Part shown: positions 58,206 through 64,000 of the stretch, piece by piece
Numbering within the stretch: position 1 is the stretch's first letter
Layout of the letters: every line of letters begins with the position of its first letter
Assembly: GCF_003205205.1 (NCBI RefSeq)
Contig: NZ_QJRL01000021.1
Location: forward strand, 1-64,000
Length of the DNA: 64,000 bases
Reading direction: 5' to 3'
Source: Pseudomonas sp. LB-090624
GTDB taxonomy: Bacteria > Pseudomonadota > Gammaproteobacteria > Pseudomonadales > Pseudomonadaceae
Made by a program: the position numbers and the translations under genes
Notes under the pieces: model-generated
Databases searched by the model: none
What the model was told of the DNA's origin: nothing
Seen by the model: only the letters and a program-made list of their open reading frames with translations

Positions 58206-58260
58206 CGACAGGATTGCGCGGCCGCGTCTACAGCGGACCGCGCAACCTACCCTGCCGGGG

Positions 58261-59145
58261 TTACCAGTCGAGGCTCAGACGGCTCTCGAAATAGCGCTCT
58301 TCGCCATTCAGCGGATCGGTGAACCGCAGACTCTGCGCCAGCAGTTTCAAAGGCCGCTGGTAGTCATCCTCTTCCTGGAGCAACTGCGGGTAAAACGGGT
58401 CATTGCTGATTCCTGCCCCCAACGCCGCCATGTGCACGCGCAACTGATGGGTCTTGCCGGTCACCGGCGACAACCCATACCGCCACAACTCACCGTTCTT
58501 TTCCAGCACCTCGGCCTGGGTTTCACTGTTGGCCTCGCCCTCAACCTCGTGCATGCGGAAAAACGGCTCGCCATGTACCAGGCGGCTTTTGTGCACCAGC
58601 GGAAACGCATGCTGCGGCATGGCTGCAGCGATGGCCTGGTAGCGTTTGTCGATACGGCGCTCGGGGAATAGCCGCTGATAAGCGCTGCGCGTGATTGGGT
58701 TGGCGGAGAACAGCACAAGCCCGGCGGTATGCCGGTCAATGCGATGCAACGGCACCAGGTGCGGGTTATCCAGCCTACGGATCAGGCGCCGCAGCAAGGT
58801 CTGCTCGACATACTCACCCGTCGGCGTCACCGGCAGGAAATGCGGCTTGTCGGCTACCACCAGGTGCTCGTCCACATGCAGCACTACCTCCTGCACCGGG
58901 ATCGGCCGCTCGTTCGGTACCTCGCGAAAGTAGTGCAAACGCATGCCCCGCTTGTAGGGCAACTCGGCCGCAATCGCCCGCCCCTCGGCATCCAGCACCC
59001 GGCCACGGGCAAAGCGGTCAAGCCATTGGGCGCGGTCGATGGCCTTGAAATGATCACACAGGCAATCGAGCACCGTCGCCCAGTTACCAGGTGGCAGGCA
59101 AACCGTACTGGCTTGCTGGCGGGCGGGGTCGAAAGGCGTGGTCAT
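58261..59145 (-). CDS. RluA-family RNA pseudouridine synthase
   Basis: A 294-residue synthase starting MTTPFDPARQQASTV (59145); a GTG at 59166 is in frame. The catalytic Asp lies in HRIDRHTAGLVLFS (about residue 147). The terminal GLSPVTGKTHQLRVHMAALGAGISND is the conserved nucleotide-binding end of the family. It has no S4 domain, which places it in the RluA group that acts on 23S rRNA (U746) and tRNA (U32) or a relative; the exact substrate is unknown. It lies alone, convergent with aer across about 55 bases. Confidence 0.88.
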   Translation of the reverse strand: MTTPFDPARQQASTVCLPPGNWATVLDCLCDHFKAIDRAQWLDRFARGRVLDAEGRAIAAELPYKRGMRLHYFREVPNERPIPVQEVVLHVDEHLVVADKPHFLPVTPTGEYVEQTLLRRLIRRLDNPHLVPLHRIDRHTAGLVLFSANPITRSAYQRLFPERRIDKRYQAIAAAMPQHAFPLVHKSRLVHGEPFFRMHEVEGEANSETQAEVLEKNGELWRYGLSPVTGKTHQLRVHMAALGAGISNDPFYPQLLQEEDDYQRPLKLLAQSLRFTDPLNGEERYFESRLSLDW

Positions 59146-59196
59146 GGCAGGGCTCGAAACGTTCACGGCCGCGCATTATCGCCCAAGCGCGCGCCC

Positions 59197-59505
59197 TCAA
59201 CCAGCCCGGGCCAGCGCCTCGCTGCGCTCCTTCAGCCAGCGCAGCACCTGCACCGGCTCCCAGCGGCCGGGGTCGTACAGGGCGTAGAGCAACCCCTGGT
59301 AACCGACCACATCCAGCCCACGGTGATAACCAGCCCGCTGGAACAAGGCTTCAATCTCGGCGAAGCAGGTATTGAAGTGGACTTTGCCGAACGGTGTGCG
59401 GTCATCGGTTACCAGACCTTCGAGGCGCAGTTCCAGAACGGCGTCGGCCACCCGTTCTGCGGGCATGCGGTTGACGCTGTACTTGAGTTGCTCGACGTTG
59501 AGCAT
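59197..59505 (-). CDS. Uncharacterised small protein under a LexA box
   Basis: A 102-residue protein, MLNVEQLKYSVNRMPAERVADAVLELRLEG at the start, with CGAGGTAAAGCC before the ATG at 59505. It is predicted mixed alpha/beta with three helices (DAVLELRLEGLV, FAEIEALFQRAGY, VQVLRWLKERSEALARAG) around GKVHFNTCF and GLDVVGYQGLLYALYDPGRWEPV. It has one Cys, no signal peptide and no membrane segment. The LexA box (59521-59536) lies 15 bases upstream of the ATG, overlapping a -10-like TATGCT. It resembles none of SulA, YebG, DinI or RecX that I know. I see no function; DNA damage control is inferred from the box. Confidence 0.75.
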   Translation of the reverse strand: MLNVEQLKYSVNRMPAERVADAVLELRLEGLVTDDRTPFGKVHFNTCFAEIEALFQRAGYHRGLDVVGYQGLLYALYDPGRWEPVQVLRWLKERSEALARAG

Positions 59506-59520
59506 GGCTTTACCTCGATA

Positions 59521-59536
59521 CTGTATTTATATACAG
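59521..59536 (-). promoter_or_regulatory. Near-consensus LexA (SOS) box
   Basis: On the minus strand it reads CTGTATATAAATACAG, one base from the ideal CTGTATATATATACAG. A -35-like TTGACG (59564-59559) with an 18-base spacer to TATGCT (59540-59535) overlaps the box, so LexA would block RNA polymerase. It is the best LexA match in the window, better than those ahead of lexA. Confidence 0.85.
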
Positions 59537-59570
59537 CATACGAACATCCCCTCGTTGCCGTCAATGCGCT

Positions 59571-60002
59571 TCATTGCAGCCCCGTCAGGTAGCCGCTGCC
59601 CTTGCGAACGGTCAGCACCTGCCGCCGCGGCGTGCCGCGCGCCACGGAAAGGTGCACCCACTTGTCGAATTCGAGAATGAGTTGATCGAACGGCACGCTG
59701 CTTTCGCTGATGCGCCGCACGGTTTCCCGCGGGCTGACCTCGATCACCGTGAAGTCCGCCGCCAGCCCATGTACATGCTGGCTGTTCGAAGCACCGCCGA
59801 TCAGCCGGTTGACCTTATCGCTGCGGTATCCGCTGCTGACGATGATGGGCGCGTCGAACAATGCGCGTACCTGCTCCAGCGCACAACACAGCAGTTTCAG
59901 GTTGGCCCTGGCGTCAGGCGGGGGGATGTTATCGAACCCGTCCCTGGCGGCAAGCTGGGAAACGGTCATTTCATCGAGCGTGAAATGTGGAGTGATCAAC
60001 AT
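59571..60002 (-). CDS. Peptidase M15A-type (D-Ala endopeptidase-like) protein
   Basis: A 143-residue protein with the M15_3 motif set: SSGYRSDKVNRLIGGASNSQHVHGLAADF supplies the zinc ligands His and Asp, and FDKWVHLSVARG the third His and catalytic region. Proteins of this type are often phage endolysins that cut the peptide stem, but chromosomal relatives exist. No signal peptide, holin or spanin, and no phage gene lies nearby, so I treat it as a chromosomal enzyme of unknown target. It lies 65 bases upstream of the SOS-box gene in the same direction, with the LexA box between them. Confidence 0.8.
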   Translation of the reverse strand: MLITPHFTLDEMTVSQLAARDGFDNIPPPDARANLKLLCCALEQVRALFDAPIIVSSGYRSDKVNRLIGGASNSQHVHGLAADFTVIEVSPRETVRRISESSVPFDQLILEFDKWVHLSVARGTPRRQVLTVRKGSGYLTGLQ

Positions 60003-60110
60003 GGCAGACTGTTCCGATGATGGCTAAGGACACCGGCAACTGTGCGCCGGCACCTGATCATCAGCTCGCATCAACCGCCATGGAGCAGGGTTGCATCTCC
60101 CCTGCCACTG

Positions 60111-60350
60111 TCATTGCCCCAGGAACGTCACCACCTGTTCGGCATCGAACGGCCAATGCAGTTCGGCACCGGTGTCGCAGCGCCGCAGCACCGGGATGAT
60201 CAGGCCATAACGGTCGAACAAGTGGTCGGCTTCGGCGACATCGACCAGTTCTACCAACAGGCCATGATCGACGAAAGGCATCAGCACAGCCTCGGCCACC
60301 TCGCACAGGTGGCAGCCGAGGGTGCCGAACAGTTGGCATTCAGGCAGCAT
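60111..60350 (-). CDS. Glutaredoxin-like protein (DUF836)
   Basis: A 79-residue thioredoxin-fold protein; the start at 60350 (MLPECQLFGTLGCHLC) aligns with the family, and an in-frame ATG at 60371 adds seven residues. The redox motif CHLC replaces the CPYC of glutaredoxins; the cis-Pro lies in IIPVLRR. DUF836 proteins are glutaredoxin relatives whose partners are unknown. It has no signal peptide, so cytosolic. It lies between the amtB gene upstream and the M15 peptidase gene downstream, all on the minus strand. Confidence 0.8.
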   Translation of the reverse strand: MLPECQLFGTLGCHLCEVAEAVLMPFVDHGLLVELVDVAEADHLFDRYGLIIPVLRRCDTGAELHWPFDAEQVVTFLGQ

Positions 60351-60422
60351 GGGGCAAGTCCGGTTTGGCATGCAGAGAAGCCTATTCTAGGTCTACCTCG
60401 CCCGTCGTGCACCTGGCCTGGA

Positions 60423-61631
60423 TCAATCCTGGCTGGTGGCCCCGATGCGGTGCAATGACAGGTCCGCCCCCTGAAACTCCTGTTCATGACTCAAGCGCAG
60501 GCCATGCAGCGCACGGATGGTGCCATACACGGCAAAGCCGCCGGCCAGTGCCACCACCACGCCCATCAGGCTGCCCAGCAACTGGCTGGCCAGGCTGACA
60601 CCGCCCATGCCGCCGAGTGCAACCTGGCCGAAGATACCGCAGGCAATCCCACCCCATACGCCGCACAGCCCATGCAATGGCCACACACCCAGCACGTCGT
60701 CGATCTTCCAGCGGTTCTGCGCCGCGGTGAACGTCCAGACGAACAGGGCGCCCGCCACCAGGCCCGTGGCCAGCGCCCCAATCGGGTGCATCAGGTCGGA
60801 GCCGGCGCAGATCGCCACCAGCCCGGCCAGCGGCCCATTGTGCAGGAAGCCTGGGTCATTGCGCCCGGCCAGCAGGGCCGACAAAGTGCCACCAACCATG
60901 GCCAGCAGCGAGTTGATCGCCACCAGGCCGCTGACGCCCTGCAAGGTCTGGGCGCTCATGACGTTGAAGCCGAACCAGCCGATGATCAGGATCCAGGAGC
61001 CCAGGGCCAGGAAGGGAATGCTCGAGGGCGCAAACGCCACCAGCCGGCCATCGCGGTAGCGCCCGCGGCGCGCGCCCAGCAGTAGCACCGCCGCCAGCGC
61101 CAGCCAGCCGCCCATGGCATGCACCACCACGGAGCCGGCAAAGTCATGGAACGGCGCGCCAAAGCGCGCCTGCAGCCAGGCCTGCACGCCCAGGTTGCCG
61201 TTCCACACCACGCCCTCGAAGAACGGGTAGATGAACGCCACGATCAACGCCGTGGCACACAGTTGCGGCACGAACCGCGCACGCTCGGCAATGCCACCGG
61301 AGATGATCGCCGGGATCGCTGCGGCAAAGGTCAGCAGGAAGAAGCACTTGACCAGTGCATAACCATGATCGGCAGCCAACGTTGCGGCCGGTTGGAAGAA
61401 GTTGACCCCGTAGGCGATCCAGTAGCCTATAAAGAAGTACACCAGCGCCGAGATGGCAAAATCGCTGAGGATCTTCGACAAGGCGTTGACCTGGTTCTTG
61501 TGGCGGACCGTGCCCACTTCGAGAAAGGCGAAGCCGGCATGCATGGCCAGCACCAGAATGGCGCCCATGAGAATGAACAAGGTATTGGAGCCGTGGACCA
61601 GGGAGTCCATCGCGCTGTGCATGTTTTCCAT
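60423..61631 (-). CDS. amtB: Ammonium transporter (Amt family)
   Basis: A 402-residue inner-membrane channel with about eleven TM segments. I chose the ATG at 61631 (MENMHSAMDSLVHGSNTLFILMG) and reject the longer frame. The twin-His pore signature is present: first His in DFAGSVVVHAMGGWLAL, second in PLHGLCGVWGGIACGIF. Other Amt hallmarks are GGIAERARF and GWFGFNVMSAQ. The C-terminal tail ends SHEQEFQGADLSLHRIGATSQD. Usually amtB follows glnK; no PII gene is next to it here, so regulation may differ. A 15-base palindrome lies 57 bases upstream. Confidence 0.94.
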   Translation of the reverse strand: MENMHSAMDSLVHGSNTLFILMGAILVLAMHAGFAFLEVGTVRHKNQVNALSKILSDFAISALVYFFIGYWIAYGVNFFQPAATLAADHGYALVKCFFLLTFAAAIPAIISGGIAERARFVPQLCATALIVAFIYPFFEGVVWNGNLGVQAWLQARFGAPFHDFAGSVVVHAMGGWLALAAVLLLGARRGRYRDGRLVAFAPSSIPFLALGSWILIIGWFGFNVMSAQTLQGVSGLVAINSLLAMVGGTLSALLAGRNDPGFLHNGPLAGLVAICAGSDLMHPIGALATGLVAGALFVWTFTAAQNRWKIDDVLGVWPLHGLCGVWGGIACGIFGQVALGGMGGVSLASQLLGSLMGVVVALAGGFAVYGTIRALHGLRLSHEQEFQGADLSLHRIGATSQD

Positions 61632-61944
61632 GAAATAGGCAGACCTGCTGAAAAAGGCACCAGGACAGTTCAAGAACCTGCATCCCTGCACCGAATCGGT
61701 GCCAACCCCCTGCCCTGCTGCGGTAAGCCGGGCGAGGCCTGCGTGGTTTTTTCTTGGGTTTGTCGTGGATTGGGTTAAGGTTTATGGGTATTGGCCGCGC
61801 TGGCGCCCTGTATCGGCGCAAAACCCGCCGCTGGCGCCCCGCAACGTGGCAAAGACTTAGCAAGGCCCATACCAGCGCCGCCACTTGAACCTTCCATGCA
61901 TGCCGTTACTCGAAACACCAACACTCATTGACAGGGAGAGGCCC
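61632..61944. other. 313-base divergent region between amtB and yqjD-like gene
   Basis: No gene seen. The perfect odd palindrome GCACCGAATCGGTGC (61688-61702) lies 57 bases upstream of amtB and may be an operator. A GCTGGCGCCC direct repeat occurs twice (near 61799 and 61832). I searched for a -24/-12 sigma54 promoter: TTGGCACCGATTCGGTGCAG comes close, but the spacing is wrong. Confidence 0.45.
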
Positions 61945-62259
61945 ATGGCCAGCAAATCGGCAAAGACTGCGCAAGAGATATTGATGGCTGACTTCCAGGC
62001 CTTGGTGCGAGACACCGAGAAGCTACTGGCCGACACCGCCAACCTGGCCGGTGACCAGGCCGACGAACTGCGCGGGCAGATTCACGAGCGCCTGGCCCAG
62101 GCCCGCGAAAGCCTGCAACTGACCCAGGACTCACTGCGCGATCGTGGCCAGGCGGCGCTGGGCAATGCCGAACAGTACGTGCAGGAAAACCCATGGCAAG
62201 CCATTGGCATCGCCGCTGGCGTCGGCCTGTTGATCGGCCTGCTGGCCAACCGGCGCTAA
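61945..62259 (+). CDS. ElaB/YqjD-type inner-membrane ribosome-binding-family protein (DUF883)
   Basis: A 104-residue protein, start MASKSAKTAQEILMADFQAL at 61945 with CAGGGAGAGGCCC ahead. The N-terminal about 75 residues form a long helix with charged heptads (DTEKLLADTANLAGDQADELRGQIHERLAQARE), and a single TM segment closes the chain (WQAIGIAAGVGLLIGLLANRR). E. coli YqjD and ElaB bind ribosomes at the membrane in stationary phase. It is the first of three tightly spaced genes; the next starts 12 bases later. Confidence 0.9.
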   Translation: MASKSAKTAQEILMADFQALVRDTEKLLADTANLAGDQADELRGQIHERLAQARESLQLTQDSLRDRGQAALGNAEQYVQENPWQAIGIAAGVGLLIGLLANRR

Positions 62260-62270
62260 AAGGGGTTCCC

Positions 62271-62645
62271 ATGGAGAATGAAGCCAACGGCGCCAGCGCC
62301 TCGGGCAGGCGCCTGGGCGCTGCCGCGCTGGGGCTGCTGCACAGCCACATCGAACTGTTCGGCATCGAGTTGCAGGAGCAGAAAGGCCGTACGCTGAGCC
62401 TGCTGCTGTTCGCAGGATTGGCACTGGTGTTCGCCCTGCTGCTGCTGACCGCACTGTCCGGGTTGTTGCTGGTACTGCTGTGGGACAGCTATCGCCTCGC
62501 CGGCATCATCGGCCTGTGCGTGTTTTATGGCATCGCCGCACTGTATTGCGGGTTGCGCCTGAAGGCGGCGGTGTTCGACGAGTCGTCGCCGTTCGGCGCC
62601 ACCCTCGAAGAACTTGCCAAGGACCGGGAGCGCCTGTTGCCATGA
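62271..62645 (+). CDS. YqjE-like membrane protein
   Basis: A 124-residue protein, start MENEANGASASGRRLGAAAL at 62271, with AAGGGGTTCCC ahead. Two TM segments (about 44-64 and 76-96; LSLLLFAGLALVFALLLLTALSGLLLVLL is the first) follow an amphipathic helix. The family is known as phage-holin-like (DUF1469), but no lysis role is implied. Its end overlaps the next start by four bases (ATGA). It lies between the yqjD-like and yqjK-like genes; the trio recurs in proteobacteria (as I recall). Confidence 0.88.
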   Translation: MENEANGASASGRRLGAAALGLLHSHIELFGIELQEQKGRTLSLLLFAGLALVFALLLLTALSGLLLVLLWDSYRLAGIIGLCVFYGIAALYCGLRLKAAVFDESSPFGATLEELAKDRERLLP

Positions 62646-62971
62646 GCCTGCCAGAACTGCCGAACACGCGTAACCCGCGCGAACTGCGCAAGGCGTTGCT
62701 ACGCCTGCGCATGGAGATGCACCGCCAGGAAATCCGCCACGAATCCGGACAAATGCTGGAGCCGCTGCGCCGTGTGCGTGGCATGGGCAACTCGCTGCAG
62801 GATGGGCTAGGGATCAAGCATGCTCCCTTGTGGGGGATCGGCGCAGTGGTGGCGCTGGGTTTCCTCACTGGCAAGGGGGTGCGCAGTGGCAATCTGGCGC
62901 GTCTGGTACGCCTTGGCAGCAGCCTGCTGCCGTTGGTGCGCCTGTATCTGCAAGGCAACCGCCGCCCCTGA
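62642..62971 (+). CDS. YqjK-like small protein
   Basis: A 109-residue protein, start MSLPELPNTRNPRELRKALL at 62642 inside the end of the yqjE-like gene. A basic, helical N-terminal part (RLRMEMHRQEIRHESGQMLEPLRRVRG) is followed by a hydrophobic stretch (APLWGIGAVVALGFLTG) and a second (LVRLGSSLLPLVRLYLQG), so it is probably membrane-associated. The function is unknown, and it is assigned to YqjK by position and general character rather than clear sequence identity. Last gene of the trio. Confidence 0.7.
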   Translation: MSLPELPNTRNPRELRKALLRLRMEMHRQEIRHESGQMLEPLRRVRGMGNSLQDGLGIKHAPLWGIGAVVALGFLTGKGVRSGNLARLVRLGSSLLPLVRLYLQGNRRP

Positions 62972-63117
62972 GCACTGCGCACTTCCGGCAGAAGCAGCCC
63001 TGTGCCGCGAAGGCGCCTGTCGCGACGATACCTCGGTATCGATAAACGGGCCGCTTCGCCGCACAAGGCTGCTGCTACAGGATATGCTGCTGCTCTCGAA
63101 CCACAGGAGACCGCGCC

Positions 63118-64000
63118 TTGGACTGGCATACCCTGCTTACCCGCGAGCGCCTGGGCAAAGCGCTGTACAGCGCCGATGAACTCGGGCGCAGCCCCTTCCA
63201 CAAAGACCACGACCGCATCATCTTCTCCGGCGCCTTCCGCCGTCTCGGGCGCAAGACCCAAGTGCACCCGGTTACCAGCAACGACCACATCCACACGCGC
63301 CTGACCCATTCGCTGGAAGTCAGCTGCGTCGGGCGTTCGCTGGGCATGCGCGTCGGTGAAACCCTGCGCGACAGCCTGCCGGATTGGTGTGCGCCCAGTG
63401 ACCTGGGGATGATCGTGCAGTCAGCCTGCCTGGCCCACGACATCGGCAACCCGCCGTTCGGCCACTCCGGCGAAGATGCGATCCGCCACTGGTTCCAGCA
63501 GGCAGCCGGACGTGGCTGGCTCGATGCCATGAGCGATGACGAGCGAGCCGACTTCCTCAACTTCGAAGGTAATGCCCAGGGCTTTCGCGTCCTCACCCAA
63601 CTGGAGTATCACCAGTTCGACGGTGGTACCCGGCTGACCTACGCCACCCTCGGCACCTACCTCAAGTACCCCTGGAGCGCCCGTCACGCCGATGCCTTGG
63701 GCTACAAGAAGCACAAATTCGGCAGCTACCAGAGCGAACTGCCCCTGCTTGAACAGATCGCCCGCAAGCTCGGGCTGCCGCAACTGGAGCCCCAACGCTG
63801 GGCACGTCACCCGCTGGTGTACCTGATGGAGGCGGCCGATGACATCTGCTACGCGCTGATCGACCTGGAAGACGGCCTGGAGATGGAGCTGCTGGAATAC
63901 GCCGAAGTCGAAGCGCTGTTGCTCGACCTTGTCGGCGACGACCTGCCGGAAACCTACCGCCAGCTTGGCCCCCGCGACTCCCGTCGGCGCAAGCTGGCAA
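63118..64000 (+). CDS. dgt: Deoxyguanosinetriphosphate triphosphohydrolase, 5' part (cut by window edge)
   Basis: At least 294 residues are visible; the frame is still open at the window end. It begins at a TTG (63118) with AGGAGACCGCGCC directly ahead, MDWHTLLTRERLGKALYSADELG. The HD-domain signature is complete so far: His in RLTHSLEV, HD in CLAHDIGNPPFGHSG, and a later Asp in MEAADDICYALIDLEDG. The enzyme releases tripolyphosphate from dGTP. It has the dGTPase opening GRSPFHKDHDRIIFSGAFRRLGRKTQV. It follows the yqjDEK-like genes after about 146 bases. Confidence 0.93.
   Translation, partial: MDWHTLLTRERLGKALYSADELGRSPFHKDHDRIIFSGAFRRLGRKTQVHPVTSNDHIHTRLTHSLEVSCVGRSLGMRVGETLRDSLPDWCAPSDLGMIVQSACLAHDIGNPPFGHSGEDAIRHWFQQAAGRGWLDAMSDDERADFLNFEGNAQGFRVLTQLEYHQFDGGTRLTYATLGTYLKYPWSARHADALGYKKHKFGSYQSELPLLEQIARKLGLPQLEPQRWARHPLVYLMEAADDICYALIDLEDGLEMELLEYAEVEALLLDLVGDDLPETYRQLGPRDSRRRKLA

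Noticed and set aside
61680..61710. Sigma54 promoter ahead of amtB
   Set aside because: The GG and GC elements are spaced by 12 rather than 10 bases.
62271..62645. Holin-like protein as evidence for a prophage
   Set aside because: It is a YqjE-type membrane protein within a yqjDEK-like trio; no other phage gene is near it.

Overview
The window is a GC-rich, densely packed piece of core chromosome from a fluorescent pseudomonad, most likely of the Pseudomonas putida group. I base this on gene content and on gene order as I remember it from P. putida KT2440 (a recollection, not a search): copper-inducible cinAQ/cinRS, lolCDE, sthA, gapB, mfd, nagZ, psrA, lexA-sulA, topA, fadBA, uup, slt, cheV, moaB-moeA, tRNA-Pro, pdxB-tusA-rlmM, acnA, aer, amtB and dgt. 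I see no insertion sequence, integrase, prophage, CRISPR array or compositional island. Several convergent gene pairs are separated by long REP-like or terminator-like hairpins.

Layout. 1-4.6 kb: end of a phosphonatase-like HAD gene, a DUF4404 gene, then the copper module (cinQ preQ0 reductase and cinA Met/His-rich cupredoxin, divergent from cinR-cinS, with a CopR/CusR-type box between). 4.6-9.3 kb: lipoprotein export operon lolCDE, a PilZ gene and a glycerophosphodiester phosphodiesterase. 9.3-13.5 kb: soluble transhydrogenase, ApbE and GapB. 13.7-21.1 kb: mfd-csiV-SNF2/SWIM helicase run. 21.1-24.3 kb: nagZ, psrA with two abutting operators, and lexA-sulA with two SOS boxes. 24.3-31.6 kb: two small genes, topA, a DUF1653 gene and fadBA. 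31.6-32.2 kb: a structured intergenic region that may encode an RpoS-dependent small RNA. 32.2-38.2 kb: small membrane protein, UspA-like protein, Uup, Slt and a MOSC protein. 38.2-44.4 kb: CheV, an Hpt-like protein without its phospho-histidine, a NarL-type two-component pair, a YegS-like lipid kinase and a GT4 glycosyltransferase. 44.4-50.8 kb: moaB-moeA, a small lipoprotein, tRNA-Pro(CGG), a chemoreceptor, an MsbA-like ABC exporter and a PA1571-type small protein. 50.8-58.2 kb: rlmM, tusA, pdxB, acnA and an Aer-type receptor. 58.2-64 kb: RluA-type synthase, an uncharacterised small gene behind a near-consensus LexA box, an M15 peptidase, a DUF836 protein, amtB without glnK, a yqjDEK-like trio and the start of dgt.

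How the genes connect. Two regulators act near their own genes: LexA (own promoter plus sulA, and probably the small gene at 59.2-59.5 kb) and PsrA (own promoter, possibly fadBA 9 kb away). Envelope functions recur (lolCDE, nagZ, slt, ABC exporter, GT4, M15 peptidase), as do redox and carbon functions (sthA, gapB, fadBA, acnA). I found no exotic multi-gene system. The best leads are the SOS-box small gene, the candidate small RNA upstream of fadB, the abutting PsrA operators and the pseudo-Hpt protein.
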